DNA from: RUG13409 sp045616985
GTDB lineage: Bacteria; Bacillota; Clostridia; Peptostreptococcales; Anaerovoracaceae
Direction: 5' to 3'
DNA length: 22,552 nucleotides
NCBI GenBank assembly: GCA_045616985.1
Contig: JAZLHU010000049.1
Span: 1-22,552 of the forward strand
Positions 14,583-22,384 of the stretch are shown here, piece by piece; the stretch's first letter is position 1, and every line of letters begins with the position of its first letter. The position numbers and the translations under genes are program-made. The notes beneath the pieces were generated by a model, which saw only the letters and a program-made list of their open reading frames with translations, was not told the origin of the DNA and did no database searches.

Positions 14583-15632
14583 ATGGACCTAAACAGAATA
14601 TTTATAAAAAACTGCTGTCCTACAAAGGTTGGAGGACAGGCAATACTTGAAGGGCTTATGATGCGGGGAAGCCGCGCCTTGGCTGTTGCCGTAAGAAAGC
14701 CAAACGGCAATATTCATCTTACGCTTGAACCGCTTTCGGCAAAAGCTGAATGGAAAAGGATCCCCGTACTCAGGGGAGTTGTTTCTTTTGTAGAATCACT
14801 CTATATCGGAACCACGATTCTTTTTTACGGTGCAGACCTTATTGAAAGGTGGGATGAAGAAGCGCAGGCTGAGCAGGGCGAAAAGAAAGAGAACGGCTCC
14901 AAAAAATCAGAAGGTCTTGAAAAGGGTGCGATTATTTTATCGGTAGCGCTTTCGTTGGTATTTGTTGTCGGACTGTTTATGCTGCTTCCTACATTCATTT
15001 TGAATCTTGTAAGAGAGGCCGGTCTTACCAATATCATTCTCCTTAATCTTTTGGAGGGCTTGGTAAGAATACTTATTTTTGTTGCATATATTTCCGTATG
15101 CTCGCTTATGCCGGAAATAAAAAGGACCTTTGAGTATCATGGTGCAGAACACAAAACCATTCATTGCTACGAAAGCGGTCTGGAGCTTACACCTGAAAAT
15201 GCTCAAACCTTCTATACGCTTCACCCGAGATGCGGAACCAGCTTTATGATGTTTGTAATGGTTGTTGCAATCCTTGTACATGCATTCTTCGGCTGGCCAA
15301 CGCTGTGGATCAGACTTCTTACGAGAATAGTATCCCTTCCTGTTATTGCAGGTCTTTCATACGAGCTTCTCCAGTTTACCGGGAGGCACGATGGAAAGCT
15401 TGTGCAGATTCTTTCACTTCCGGGAATTCTTCTTCAGAAGCTTACAACTAAAGAGCCGGCTTTGGACGAGCTTGAGGTTGCCATTGTCGCAATGAAGGCT
15501 GTTCTTCCATCTCACGAGGATTCAAATGCTCCTGTTGATTACTGGATCGGAGAAGTTCTTCCCGACGGTACCTATGTCAAGAACGAAGAAGAAACACGGG
15601 AATATATCAAGACGAAAGAGAAACTCAAATAA
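14583..15632 (+). CDS. yqhQ: YqhQ/DUF1385 family membrane protein
   Basis: Conserved membrane protein of 349 residues with no established biochemical function. Diagnostic motifs are VGGQAILEGLMMRG near the N-terminus, EYHGAEHKTIHCYE and LHPRCGTSFM in the middle. About four hydrophobic segments lie between residues 110 and 270. The ATG at 14583 has AAGGA 6 bases upstream; a frame extending to 14541 runs into rho and is not favoured. DUF1385 genes commonly sit next to prmC and rpmE in Firmicutes, as here. Confidence 0.88.
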   Translation: MDLNRIFIKNCCPTKVGGQAILEGLMMRGSRALAVAVRKPNGNIHLTLEPLSAKAEWKRIPVLRGVVSFVESLYIGTTILFYGADLIERWDEEAQAEQGEKKENGSKKSEGLEKGAIILSVALSLVFVVGLFMLLPTFILNLVREAGLTNIILLNLLEGLVRILIFVAYISVCSLMPEIKRTFEYHGAEHKTIHCYESGLELTPENAQTFYTLHPRCGTSFMMFVMVVAILVHAFFGWPTLWIRLLTRIVSLPVIAGLSYELLQFTGRHDGKLVQILSLPGILLQKLTTKEPALDELEVAIVAMKAVLPSHEDSNAPVDYWIGEVLPDGTYVKNEEETREYIKTKEKLK

Positions 15633-15633
15633 A

Positions 15634-16467
15634 TTGACTATAGAAGAATTTTTACAGGAAATAACAACTGTATTCAAAAAGGTCGGAATTGAAAATCCCG
15701 GACTCGAGGCTCAGCTTCTTGCGTCTCATGTTTTATCCGTAGACAGATTTTATCTTTTCCTTCATAAAGACGAAGAGCTTGATGATAAAGTTCTTTTAGC
15801 ATCAGCCGCCCTTATTAACGAGCGCTGCAAAAGAAGACCTCTTCAGTACATTGTGGGCAAGGCAAATTTTTTCGGAATTGATCTTGCGGTTGACGAAAGA
15901 GTGCTTATTCCCAGGCCGGAAACCGAGGAATTGGTTGAAGCTGCCTTAAAACTGATGAAGGATAAAAATTGTCCGTCTGTTCTTGACCTCTGCACGGGTT
16001 CGGGCTGCATTGCCTGTGCTGTTGCGGCAAACAGAGAGGATGCAGCAATAACCGCGTCCGAATATTCTTTAAAGGCTTATCAGCTTGCTTCATATAACTG
16101 CAGACCATACGAAAATATCAAGCTTAAAAGAGCCGATCTGTTGGAGGGCTTGGATGTATATGATTTTATTCTGACCAACCCGCCATATATACCGACGGAT
16201 GCTATCGAAGGGCTCCAGCCCGAGGTAAAGGATTTTGAGCCTGAAATGGCTCTTGACGGCGGAAGGGATGGATTAAATCTGATAAGAAGGATAATTGATG
16301 ACGCTCCGGAACACTTAAACCCGAAGGCCTGGATTTTGATGGAAATCGGAGACGATCAAGGCGAAGCAGTACTTGAATATGCAAAAAATACAAAGAAATA
16401 TACCAATCTTGAAATAATGGCAGACTTAGAGGGTAAAAACAGGGTATTTAAGGCTCAAAAAGCCTGA
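15634..16467 (+). CDS. prmC: Release factor glutamine methyltransferase PrmC
   Basis: SAM-dependent enzyme that methylates the GGQ glutamine of peptide release factors. It is 277 residues from the TTG at 15634. The N-terminal helical domain starts TIEEFLQEITTVFKK, as PrmC proteins do. VLDLCTGSGCIAC (SAM site, about 113-125) and the catalytic NPPYIP (about 181-186) follow. An upstream in-frame ATG at 15574 would extend into yqhQ; family length favours the TTG, one base after the yqhQ stop, though its ribosome site is weak. Its usual partner prfA is not next to it. Confidence 0.92.
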   Translation: MTIEEFLQEITTVFKKVGIENPGLEAQLLASHVLSVDRFYLFLHKDEELDDKVLLASAALINERCKRRPLQYIVGKANFFGIDLAVDERVLIPRPETEELVEAALKLMKDKNCPSVLDLCTGSGCIACAVAANREDAAITASEYSLKAYQLASYNCRPYENIKLKRADLLEGLDVYDFILTNPPYIPTDAIEGLQPEVKDFEPEMALDGGRDGLNLIRRIIDDAPEHLNPKAWILMEIGDDQGEAVLEYAKNTKKYTNLEIMADLEGKNRVFKAQKA

Positions 16468-16480
16468 AATTCCAAAAGAA

Positions 16481-16513
16481 AGACTTGCACGGGGCGCAAG
16501 TCTGTGATAATAT
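16481..16513 (+). promoter_or_regulatory. rpmE promoter with overlapping inverted repeat
   Basis: TTGCAC (16485-16490) and TAATAT (16508-16513) are 17 bases apart. The -35 lies within a perfect inverted repeat, AGACTTGC (16481-16488) and GCAAGTCT (16496-16503) with a 7-base loop. This could be an operator for a repressor or a weak end for the prmC transcript; no T-run follows. Confidence 0.65.
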
Positions 16514-16553
16514 ATTCAAGCGTCTTATTAAGTAAGTTAAGGAGGAATTTGAA

Positions 16554-16754
16554 ATGAAAGAAGGAATCCATCCAAAATATATGGACTGCAAGGTTACTTG
16601 CGCATGCGGAAACACATTCATGACAAAGTCAACAAAGGAAGAAATCAGACTTGATGTTTGCTCAGAATGTCATCCTTTCTTCACAGGTCAGCAGAAGTTT
16701 ATCAATCGCGGCGGCCGTGTTGAAAAATTCAAGAAAAAGTACAATATGGACTAA
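16554..16754 (+). CDS. rpmE: 50S ribosomal protein L31 (zinc-binding form)
   Basis: Large-subunit ribosomal protein of 66 residues. The four cysteines of the zinc-binding C+ form are present: C16 and C18 (TCACG) and C36 and C39 (VCSECH). The IHPKY start and GGRVEKFKKKY end are typical. A strong AAGGAGG at 16539-16545 precedes the ATG by 8 bases. It has its own promoter and a strong terminator, so it is an independent unit. Confidence 0.97.
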   Translation: MKEGIHPKYMDCKVTCACGNTFMTKSTKEEIRLDVCSECHPFFTGQQKFINRGGRVEKFKKKYNMD

Positions 16755-16777
16755 TATGTTTATAGAGAAACTTTTAG

Positions 16778-16804
16778 ACCCGGCTTTTTATAAGCCGGGT
16801 TTTT
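16778..16804 (+). terminator. Intrinsic terminator after rpmE
   Basis: ACCCGGCTT (16778-16786) and AAGCCGGGT (16792-16800) form a 9-bp stem with a 5-base loop, followed by TTTTT. Confidence 0.92.
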
Positions 16805-16817
16805 GCCTGTTATAACA

Positions 16818-18005
16818 ATGCAGCAGTTCACCGTTTTAAAAGGCGGCAGGGGAAATGATCCGCTGCCTGTATACAGCTTTGTGGAAGCAGAGATCACGGA
16901 CACCAGGCTTATGGGTGTGCTGGGTCTTTGGGTGCATTGGATAAGGACAAATAACGAAGCGGACGAAGAAAGACATATTCATATGTTCTTTTATTACGAC
17001 GTAGAGGAACTGGGTTTGGATACTTTATCCATTTATGAATTATACGACGAAGAACATGTGAATCTCGCAAAAAGAGCTTCCTTCGGAGGTCTTGGAGCTG
17101 AATATGTCAGTGTCAATGAAAAAGAGTGCAGATTTCTTATAAACTCCTTTGTTAAGGAAACCATCAGAAGAAGGGAAGAGCTTCCAAGGGAAGCAGATTA
17201 TCTTGGCTTTGTGCTTGAGAATCCTCCGGAGCTTTCCTCTGATGAGATCTGCAGGCTTAATCTTAAAATGTGCACTGACCTTAAAAACGATTACAGTATC
17301 GTTCATTATTACCTTATGAGAGGCTTCGGAAAGGATGAAGAAGGAGTAAGGCTTCTTCGGAATCCCTGCGCCGATGAGTCCTTTTTTGATGATCTGTCGC
17401 TTCAAAAGCATGCCACCTTTTTGAAAAATCAAATCGAGGAATTCTATAATAACGACGGCAGAATATCATATCTTTCCGAGTCATTGCTTGAAAGTGAAGG
17501 TCAGCATTATCTTTACATCAGTGAAATAAAGATTGCCGGAGGATTTGTTTGCGAGGCCCGGAAAAAGAACTGCTTTGCAGTATCAATTCAGGAAGCATCA
17601 ATGCTTCTTTCAAGAGAAGAGTACGTAAATGTTTACCACATTCTTTGTCCAATGGAGGATTTCGATATAGATTTTGCACCTGTTACAGTCGGAACGACCA
17701 GGACCGAGCATGAAAACGGCGATATGTATATGGATTTTAAGCCAAACAACAATCATGTTAACGAGAAGGAGTTTAAGCTTTATAATGACATCAGAGCATT
17801 ATATTTTGTTTCGGATTTCGGAGAACTGGTGGTTGCTGCATACACGCCGGAGGAAATAAAGCTTGCGGAGCTGCGCATCAGAAATTCCTCTATTATGCCG
17901 GATACGGTCCTTATGGCAAAAATGCAGTTTGCTCATAGTGTTATATACGATTTTGCGCAAAGCGATTTCACAAGCTTTGGCGAGTTTATTAAATCCTTGG
18001 AGTAG
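16818..18005 (+). CDS. Unrecognised soluble acidic protein
   Basis: I do not recognise the family. The product is 395-396 residues, acidic, without signal peptide or membrane segment, so probably cytoplasmic. Visible features are an N-terminal stretch rich in aromatics (GVLGLWVHWIRTNNEADEER then HIHMFFYYDVEEL) and charged helices in the middle. No nucleotide-binding, zinc or catalytic motif stands out. The ATG at 16818 lies 13 bases after the rpmE terminator and has no ribosome site; a TTG at 16803 inside the T-run is the only earlier start. It ends 3 bases before the ABC ATPase ATG and its last codons supply that gene's GGAG, so it belongs with the ABC pair. Confidence 0.72.
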   Translation: MQQFTVLKGGRGNDPLPVYSFVEAEITDTRLMGVLGLWVHWIRTNNEADEERHIHMFFYYDVEELGLDTLSIYELYDEEHVNLAKRASFGGLGAEYVSVNEKECRFLINSFVKETIRRREELPREADYLGFVLENPPELSSDEICRLNLKMCTDLKNDYSIVHYYLMRGFGKDEEGVRLLRNPCADESFFDDLSLQKHATFLKNQIEEFYNNDGRISYLSESLLESEGQHYLYISEIKIAGGFVCEARKKNCFAVSIQEASMLLSREEYVNVYHILCPMEDFDIDFAPVTVGTTRTEHENGDMYMDFKPNNNHVNEKEFKLYNDIRALYFVSDFGELVVAAYTPEEIKLAELRIRNSSIMPDTVLMAKMQFAHSVIYDFAQSDFTSFGEFIKSLE

Positions 18006-18008
18006 ATC

Positions 18009-18710
18009 ATGAGTTTTGTAGAGTTTAAAGACGTATCAAAAATCTATCACAGCGGGGAGATCGAGATCCGCGCCGTGGACAAGATAAGCTTTTCGGTTGA
18101 AAAGGGAGAGTTTTGCATAATCGTAGGTCCTTCCGGTGCGGGAAAAACAACAGTATTGAACATTCTCGGCGGGATGGATGCCTGCAGCGGCGGAGTGATC
18201 ACCGTTGACGGAACGGAAATCTCAAATTTCACCTCAAAACAGCTTACGACCTACAGAAGATATGACGTGGGCTTCGTTTTTCAATTCTACAACCTTGTCG
18301 GAAATCTTACGGCTTTGGAAAATGTTGAGCTTGCAGCCGAAATATGCAAAGAACCGTTGTCTGCAATGACTGTGCTTGAGCATGTCGGTCTGGCGGAGAG
18401 GGCAGGAAACTTCCCGGGACAATTATCCGGAGGCGAGCAGCAAAGAGTTGCCATAGCAAGAGCTCTTGCAAAAAATCCAAAGCTTCTCCTTTGCGATGAG
18501 CCTACCGGCGCCCTTGATTATGTGACCGGAAAGCAGATACTTCAGCTTCTTCAGGATACCTGCAGAAAGAACGGAATGACGGTAATAGTAATTACTCATA
18601 ATTCCGCTCTTACGCCAATGGCAGACAGAGTAATAAGAATTAAAAACGGAGGTGTTTCTGAAATAGCTTTAAACCCAAGCCCAACCCCGATCGAAGCAAT
18701 AGAATGGTAA
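18009..18710 (+). CDS. ABC transporter ATP-binding protein (MacB/LolD type)
   Basis: ATPase of 233 residues that powers the adjacent FtsX-type permease. Walker A GPSGAGKTT is at about 40-48, the Q-loop FQFYNLVG at about 91, the signature LSGGEQQR at about 139, Walker B LLLCDEPTGALD at about 158 and the H-loop THNS at about 195. The sequence around these belongs to the MacB/LolD/FtsE class that works by mechanotransmission rather than classic import. GGAG precedes the ATG within the end of the previous gene. The stop is 6 bases before the permease start. Confidence 0.93.
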   Translation: MSFVEFKDVSKIYHSGEIEIRAVDKISFSVEKGEFCIIVGPSGAGKTTVLNILGGMDACSGGVITVDGTEISNFTSKQLTTYRRYDVGFVFQFYNLVGNLTALENVELAAEICKEPLSAMTVLEHVGLAERAGNFPGQLSGGEQQRVAIARALAKNPKLLLCDEPTGALDYVTGKQILQLLQDTCRKNGMTVIVITHNSALTPMADRVIRIKNGGVSEIALNPSPTPIEAIEW

Positions 18711-18716
18711 GGGTCA

Positions 18717-21700
18717 ATGAAGGCAATCAACAAGGATTTCATTCGTGAAATAAAAGGAAGCAAGAGTAGATTTATATCTATTCTTGTTTTGGTTGCCCTG
18801 GCTGTTGCTTTCCTTTCGGGTCTGAAGGCCACTGCGCCCGATATGAAGCTTACAGGTCATAATTATTTTGAGCAGCAAAAGCTTGCGGATGTTCAGATTA
18901 TATCTACCGTTGGTCTTACCGATGAAGATCTTGAAAAAGTTTTAAGCCTTGATAAGGTTATGGATGCTGAAAATTGCTATGTGATCGATGCTTTTGCCGG
19001 CAGCGCTGCATCCGATAAAATTGCAAAGGTGTATTCCATTCCGGAAAAGGAGATCAATGAGCTTTTGCTTATGGAAGGGCGTATGCCGCAATCAACTACC
19101 GAATGTGTAGTTGAGGAGCTGGCATTATTTGACCTTGGAATTTCAATAGGAGATAAAATAAAGCTTGATCCGCAGGAAAGCATGAAGGCTTCACTTGCCG
19201 TAAAGGAATTTACCGTTGTCGGTACGGTCAGAAGTCCTGTTTACGTCTCTGTTGAAAGGGGCAGCGCATCTATAGGAACAGGCTCTGTTTCATTGTATAT
19301 GGCAATTCCGAAGGAATGCTTTGACACGGATATATACACCTCAATGTTTATTCGTCTGAATAAACCGGAGGATATGATTGCATTCTATGATGAATACGAT
19401 GATTATGTTGATGATTTTATTGACAGTATAGAAGATTTCGGAAACGAAAGAGCGCAGTCCAGGTATAAGGATCTGGAACAAACGCTGGATGATGCACAGC
19501 AGGAACTTGATGATGCAAGGATAAAGGCAGATAAAGAGCTGAATGATGCGCAGGAAAAGCTTGATGATGCCAACAGGCAGATCAAGAAAGGCAAAAAAGA
19601 AATTGCGGATGCTGATATCGAGATTGCAGATGCTGAGGAAAAAATCAGCAAGGCCGCAGTGGATATTGCCGATGGTGAACAAAAGATAGCTGATGCTGAA
19701 AATGAAATTGCCGATGGAGAGGCAGAACTTGCTGATGCCCTGAAAAAGCTTGAAGACGGCGAGAAGGAATACAAAGAGGGCTTAAAGGAATGGCAGACGG
19801 GTCGCGATGAGTGGTATGACGGAGCAGAGGCGCTTGCAGAGGCTTCAAGTGAGCTTGATGCAAAGGAAGCGCTGCTGAATGAAGGACAGGCCAAGCTTGA
19901 TTTGTTCAGAGATGTCATAGTCAGCTATCCTGCTTTCTGCATGATGCTTGGTCTTGATGAAAACGCCGCTACTGATGAGGTTATTACATCTATATCTGCC
20001 GCTGCTGCAACAAATCCGGAAGTTATTGCCTTGATCGATAATGAAATAAGTCCGTTCGGAATATCTTTTGCAGGGATAGCTGCTTCTAATGAACAGATTA
20101 AAGAAGGCCGTAATCAGATAGCATCAGCACGCAGCGCCATTGCTGCCGGTAATGCTCAGCTTGCAGCATCATGGGCCGAAATTACAGAAGGCAGGAGGGA
20201 GCTTAAGGATGCCCGCAAGGAGCTCGACGAGCACTGGGCTGAATATAATGACGGTCTGAAGGAGCTTGAAGACGGAAAGGAAGAGCTTGAAGAGTATAAG
20301 GCTGATTTAGAAAAAGGAAAGGCGGATCTGGAAAAAGGAAAGGCGGATCTTGAAGATGCAAAGGTCCGGCTTGCGGATGCAAAAAAAGAGCTTGCCAAGG
20401 GCGAAAAAGAATATCGTGACGGTCTTGCGGAATACAACGATGCCAAGGCGGATGCAGAAAGGGAAATAGCTGATGCTCAGCAAAAGATAGATGATGCAAG
20501 AGAGGATCTTGATGATATAACGGAAATCAAATGGTATATTTTCTCAAGGAGCTATAACCCCGGGTATACAGGTCTTGGTCAGGATGCCGACAGAATGGGT
20601 AATCTTTCGTCGGTTTTCCCCGTTATTTTCTTCCTTGTTGCTGCCCTTGTCTGCCTTACTACAATGACAAGAATGGTAGAAGAGCAGCGTATTCAAATCG
20701 GCGGACTAAAGGCTCTCGGTTACGGAAAATTCGCTATTTCAGGAAAGTATATCGGATATGGCTTTTTCCCGAGCATCATAGGGAGCGTGCTCGGACTTGC
20801 CATCGGGTATACCTTGTTCCCGACTATGATATTTACGGCATATCAGATCATGTATCAGATGCCCGATATAGAAATTCATACATACAATGACATTTCCGCT
20901 GTCTGCATTGCCGCAGCCGTTGCATGTACAACTCTTGCAAGCCTTGCTGCATGCCTTGCAAGCTTAAGAGAAACTCCGGCTCGTCTTATGGTTCCTAAAA
21001 CACCTAAGGCAGGAAAGAGAGTTGTATTGGAGCGTGTGGGTTTTATCTGGAAAAAGCTTGGTTTTATCTGGAAGGTAACTGTCAGGAATCTTTTCAGATA
21101 CAAAAAGCGTTTCTGGATGACGGTAATAGGGATCGGCGGATGCACGGCACTTATCATTGCGGGCTTTGGTCTTAGATATTCTCTTACATACACAATGCAC
21201 CGCCAGTATGATGAACTTTTTCATTATCATGCACAGATTTCGATTTCAAACGGGCTTGCCGAAGATGACAGAGAAAACATTGAGCATTTCCTTGATACAG
21301 ACGAACGTATTGTTTCATATGCCGATTTAAAGCTCGGTGCAATGACTGCATCCTCCGCAGCAAGATCTCAAAGCATGTATCTTTATGTAATGGAAACGGA
21401 AGATATACCGGATTATGTTGATTTGTATAAGCTTGAAACCGGAGAGCCGATTACTGTTGAAGATGACGGCATATATATTGACCAAAAGCTTTCGGAACTT
21501 TTGGGAGTAAATATCGGAGATGAAGTTTTCCTTGATGGTGACAGCAGGGCCTATGCAAAAATTGCCGGGATATTTGAACATTACACCGGGCATTTCTGTT
21601 ATATGACCCCAAAATATTACGAGGAGATTTTCAAAGAAGATTACGAATACGACGGAATGCTGATGCGCTTTACGGAAGATTCCGAAGAATTCTGCAGAGG

Positions 21701-22193
21701 AGTATTTGCGGATCTTATGAAGTATCATGGTGTAGCAGGCACAAGCAGGATGCTTGATATAAAGGACACATACTTACATAGCATGGAAAGGGTAGACTTT
21801 GTTGTTGTGATCATCATACTTTCCGCAGGGGCATTAGCTCTGGTTGTTTTATATAACCTTTCAAATATCAATATTACGGAACGCAGAAGAGAGCTTGCAA
21901 CCATTAAGGTCCTTGGTTTTTATGATAAAGAGGTATCTGCTTATGTCTACAGAGAAAATATTTTCCTTACCATATTCGGAACGGCGCTTGGAATATTTAT
22001 GGGGCATTATCTGCATATCTGGCTGGTATATTCAACGGAAATCGATATTATGATGTTTGGCCGGCAAACAGACCCGAGGTCGTATATGTTTGCCGCAGGG
22101 CTGACAATATTTTTTGCCGTAATCGCAAATCTTATGGCTCATTACAAGATGAGGCATATTGATATGGTTGAATCATTAAAATCCATCGAATAG
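18717..22193 (+). CDS. Giant FtsX-like ABC permease with extracellular coiled coil
   Basis: Membrane protein of 1158 residues. TM1 (about 16-36) is followed by a MacB-like extracellular domain (to about 240). A very long Asp/Glu/Lys/Ala-rich coiled coil (about 245-610) has a short globular break near 395-460. Then come three TM segments with an FtsX core (about 628-770), a second FtsX half starting at about 797 with its own extracellular domain (about 830-1010), and three final TM segments (about 1025-1150) with NITERRRELATIKVLGF. This is the duplicated-FtsX layout with the long coil in the first loop. The substrate is unknown; a mechanical role outside the cell is plausible. The ATG has AAGGG close upstream. 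Confidence 0.85.
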   Translation: MKAINKDFIREIKGSKSRFISILVLVALAVAFLSGLKATAPDMKLTGHNYFEQQKLADVQIISTVGLTDEDLEKVLSLDKVMDAENCYVIDAFAGSAASDKIAKVYSIPEKEINELLLMEGRMPQSTTECVVEELALFDLGISIGDKIKLDPQESMKASLAVKEFTVVGTVRSPVYVSVERGSASIGTGSVSLYMAIPKECFDTDIYTSMFIRLNKPEDMIAFYDEYDDYVDDFIDSIEDFGNERAQSRYKDLEQTLDDAQQELDDARIKADKELNDAQEKLDDANRQIKKGKKEIADADIEIADAEEKISKAAVDIADGEQKIADAENEIADGEAELADALKKLEDGEKEYKEGLKEWQTGRDEWYDGAEALAEASSELDAKEALLNEGQAKLDLFRDVIVSYPAFCMMLGLDENAATDEVITSISAAAATNPEVIALIDNEISPFGISFAGIAASNEQIKEGRNQIASARSAIAAGNAQLAASWAEITEGRRELKDARKELDEHWAEYNDGLKELEDGKEELEEYKADLEKGKADLEKGKADLEDAKVRLADAKKELAKGEKEYRDGLAEYNDAKADAEREIADAQQKIDDAREDLDDITEIKWYIFSRSYNPGYTGLGQDADRMGNLSSVFPVIFFLVAALVCLTTMTRMVEEQRIQIGGLKALGYGKFAISGKYIGYGFFPSIIGSVLGLAIGYTLFPTMIFTAYQIMYQMPDIEIHTYNDISAVCIAAAVACTTLASLAACLASLRETPARLMVPKTPKAGKRVVLERVGFIWKKLGFIWKVTVRNLFRYKKRFWMTVIGIGGCTALIIAGFGLRYSLTYTMHRQYDELFHYHAQISISNGLAEDDRENIEHFLDTDERIVSYADLKLGAMTASSAARSQSMYLYVMETEDIPDYVDLYKLETGEPITVEDDGIYIDQKLSELLGVNIGDEVFLDGDSRAYAKIAGIFEHYTGHFCYMTPKYYEEIFKEDYEYDGMLMRFTEDSEEFCRGVFADLMKYHGVAGTSRMLDIKDTYLHSMERVDFVVVIIILSAGALALVVLYNLSNINITERRRELATIKVLGFYDKEVSAYVYRENIFLTIFGTALGIFMGHYLHIWLVYSTEIDIMMFGRQTDPRSYMFAAGLTIFFAVIANLMAHYKMRHIDMVESLKSIE
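20310..20350 (+). repeat. Tandem 21-base repeat in the coiled-coil coding region
   Basis: GAAAAAGGAAAGGCGGATCT occurs at 20310-20329 and again at 20331-20350, giving LEKGKADLEKGKADL. The period is exactly one heptad. It points to recent duplication within the coil and a site where copy number could vary. Confidence 0.85.
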
Positions 22194-22195
22194 GG

Positions 22196-22224
22196 TTGAC
22201 TGCAAAAAAAACGGGTGCTAATAT
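22196..22224 (+). promoter_or_regulatory. Promoter of the SAM-riboswitch transcript
   Basis: TTGACT (22196-22201) and TAATAT (22219-22224) with a 17-base spacer, starting 3 bases after the permease stop. It lies about 23 bases upstream of the riboswitch. Confidence 0.8.
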
Positions 22225-22246
22225 TATAAAAGTCAATTAAATAATG

Positions 22247-22340
22247 CTCATCAAGAGTGGCTGAGGGAATAGGCCCTGCGAAGCCCGGCAACCTGGATAT
22301 CCAAGGTGCTAAATCCTACAGAGCGATCTGGAAGATGAGG
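22247..22340 (+). promoter_or_regulatory. SAM-I (S-box) riboswitch
   Basis: The conserved S-box blocks are in order: CTCATCAAGAGTGGCTGAGG, GGCCCTGCGAAGCCCGGCAACC, AAGGTGCTAAATCCTACAGAG and GGAAGATGAGG. The P1 stem is CTCATC (22247-22252) with GATGAG (22334-22339). SAM binding normally promotes termination of methionine or SAM metabolism genes. The regulated gene is not in the window. Confidence 0.96.
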
Positions 22341-22351
22341 AAAACACAGAT

Positions 22352-22384
22352 AAAAGCCTCTTCTTTCGAAGGGGTTTTCTTTTT
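22352..22384 (+). terminator. Riboswitch-controlled terminator
   Basis: An 11-bp stem with two G-U pairs, AAAGCCTCTTC with GAAGGGGTTTT around loop TTTC, is followed by CTTTTT. It lies 12 bases after the S-box, as expected for SAM-dependent termination. Confidence 0.85.

Noticed and set aside
19403..19918. Long serine/alanine-rich minus-strand frame
   Set aside because: It is the mirror of the Asp/Glu/Lys/Ala coiled-coil codons on the plus strand; low complexity and no start signals.
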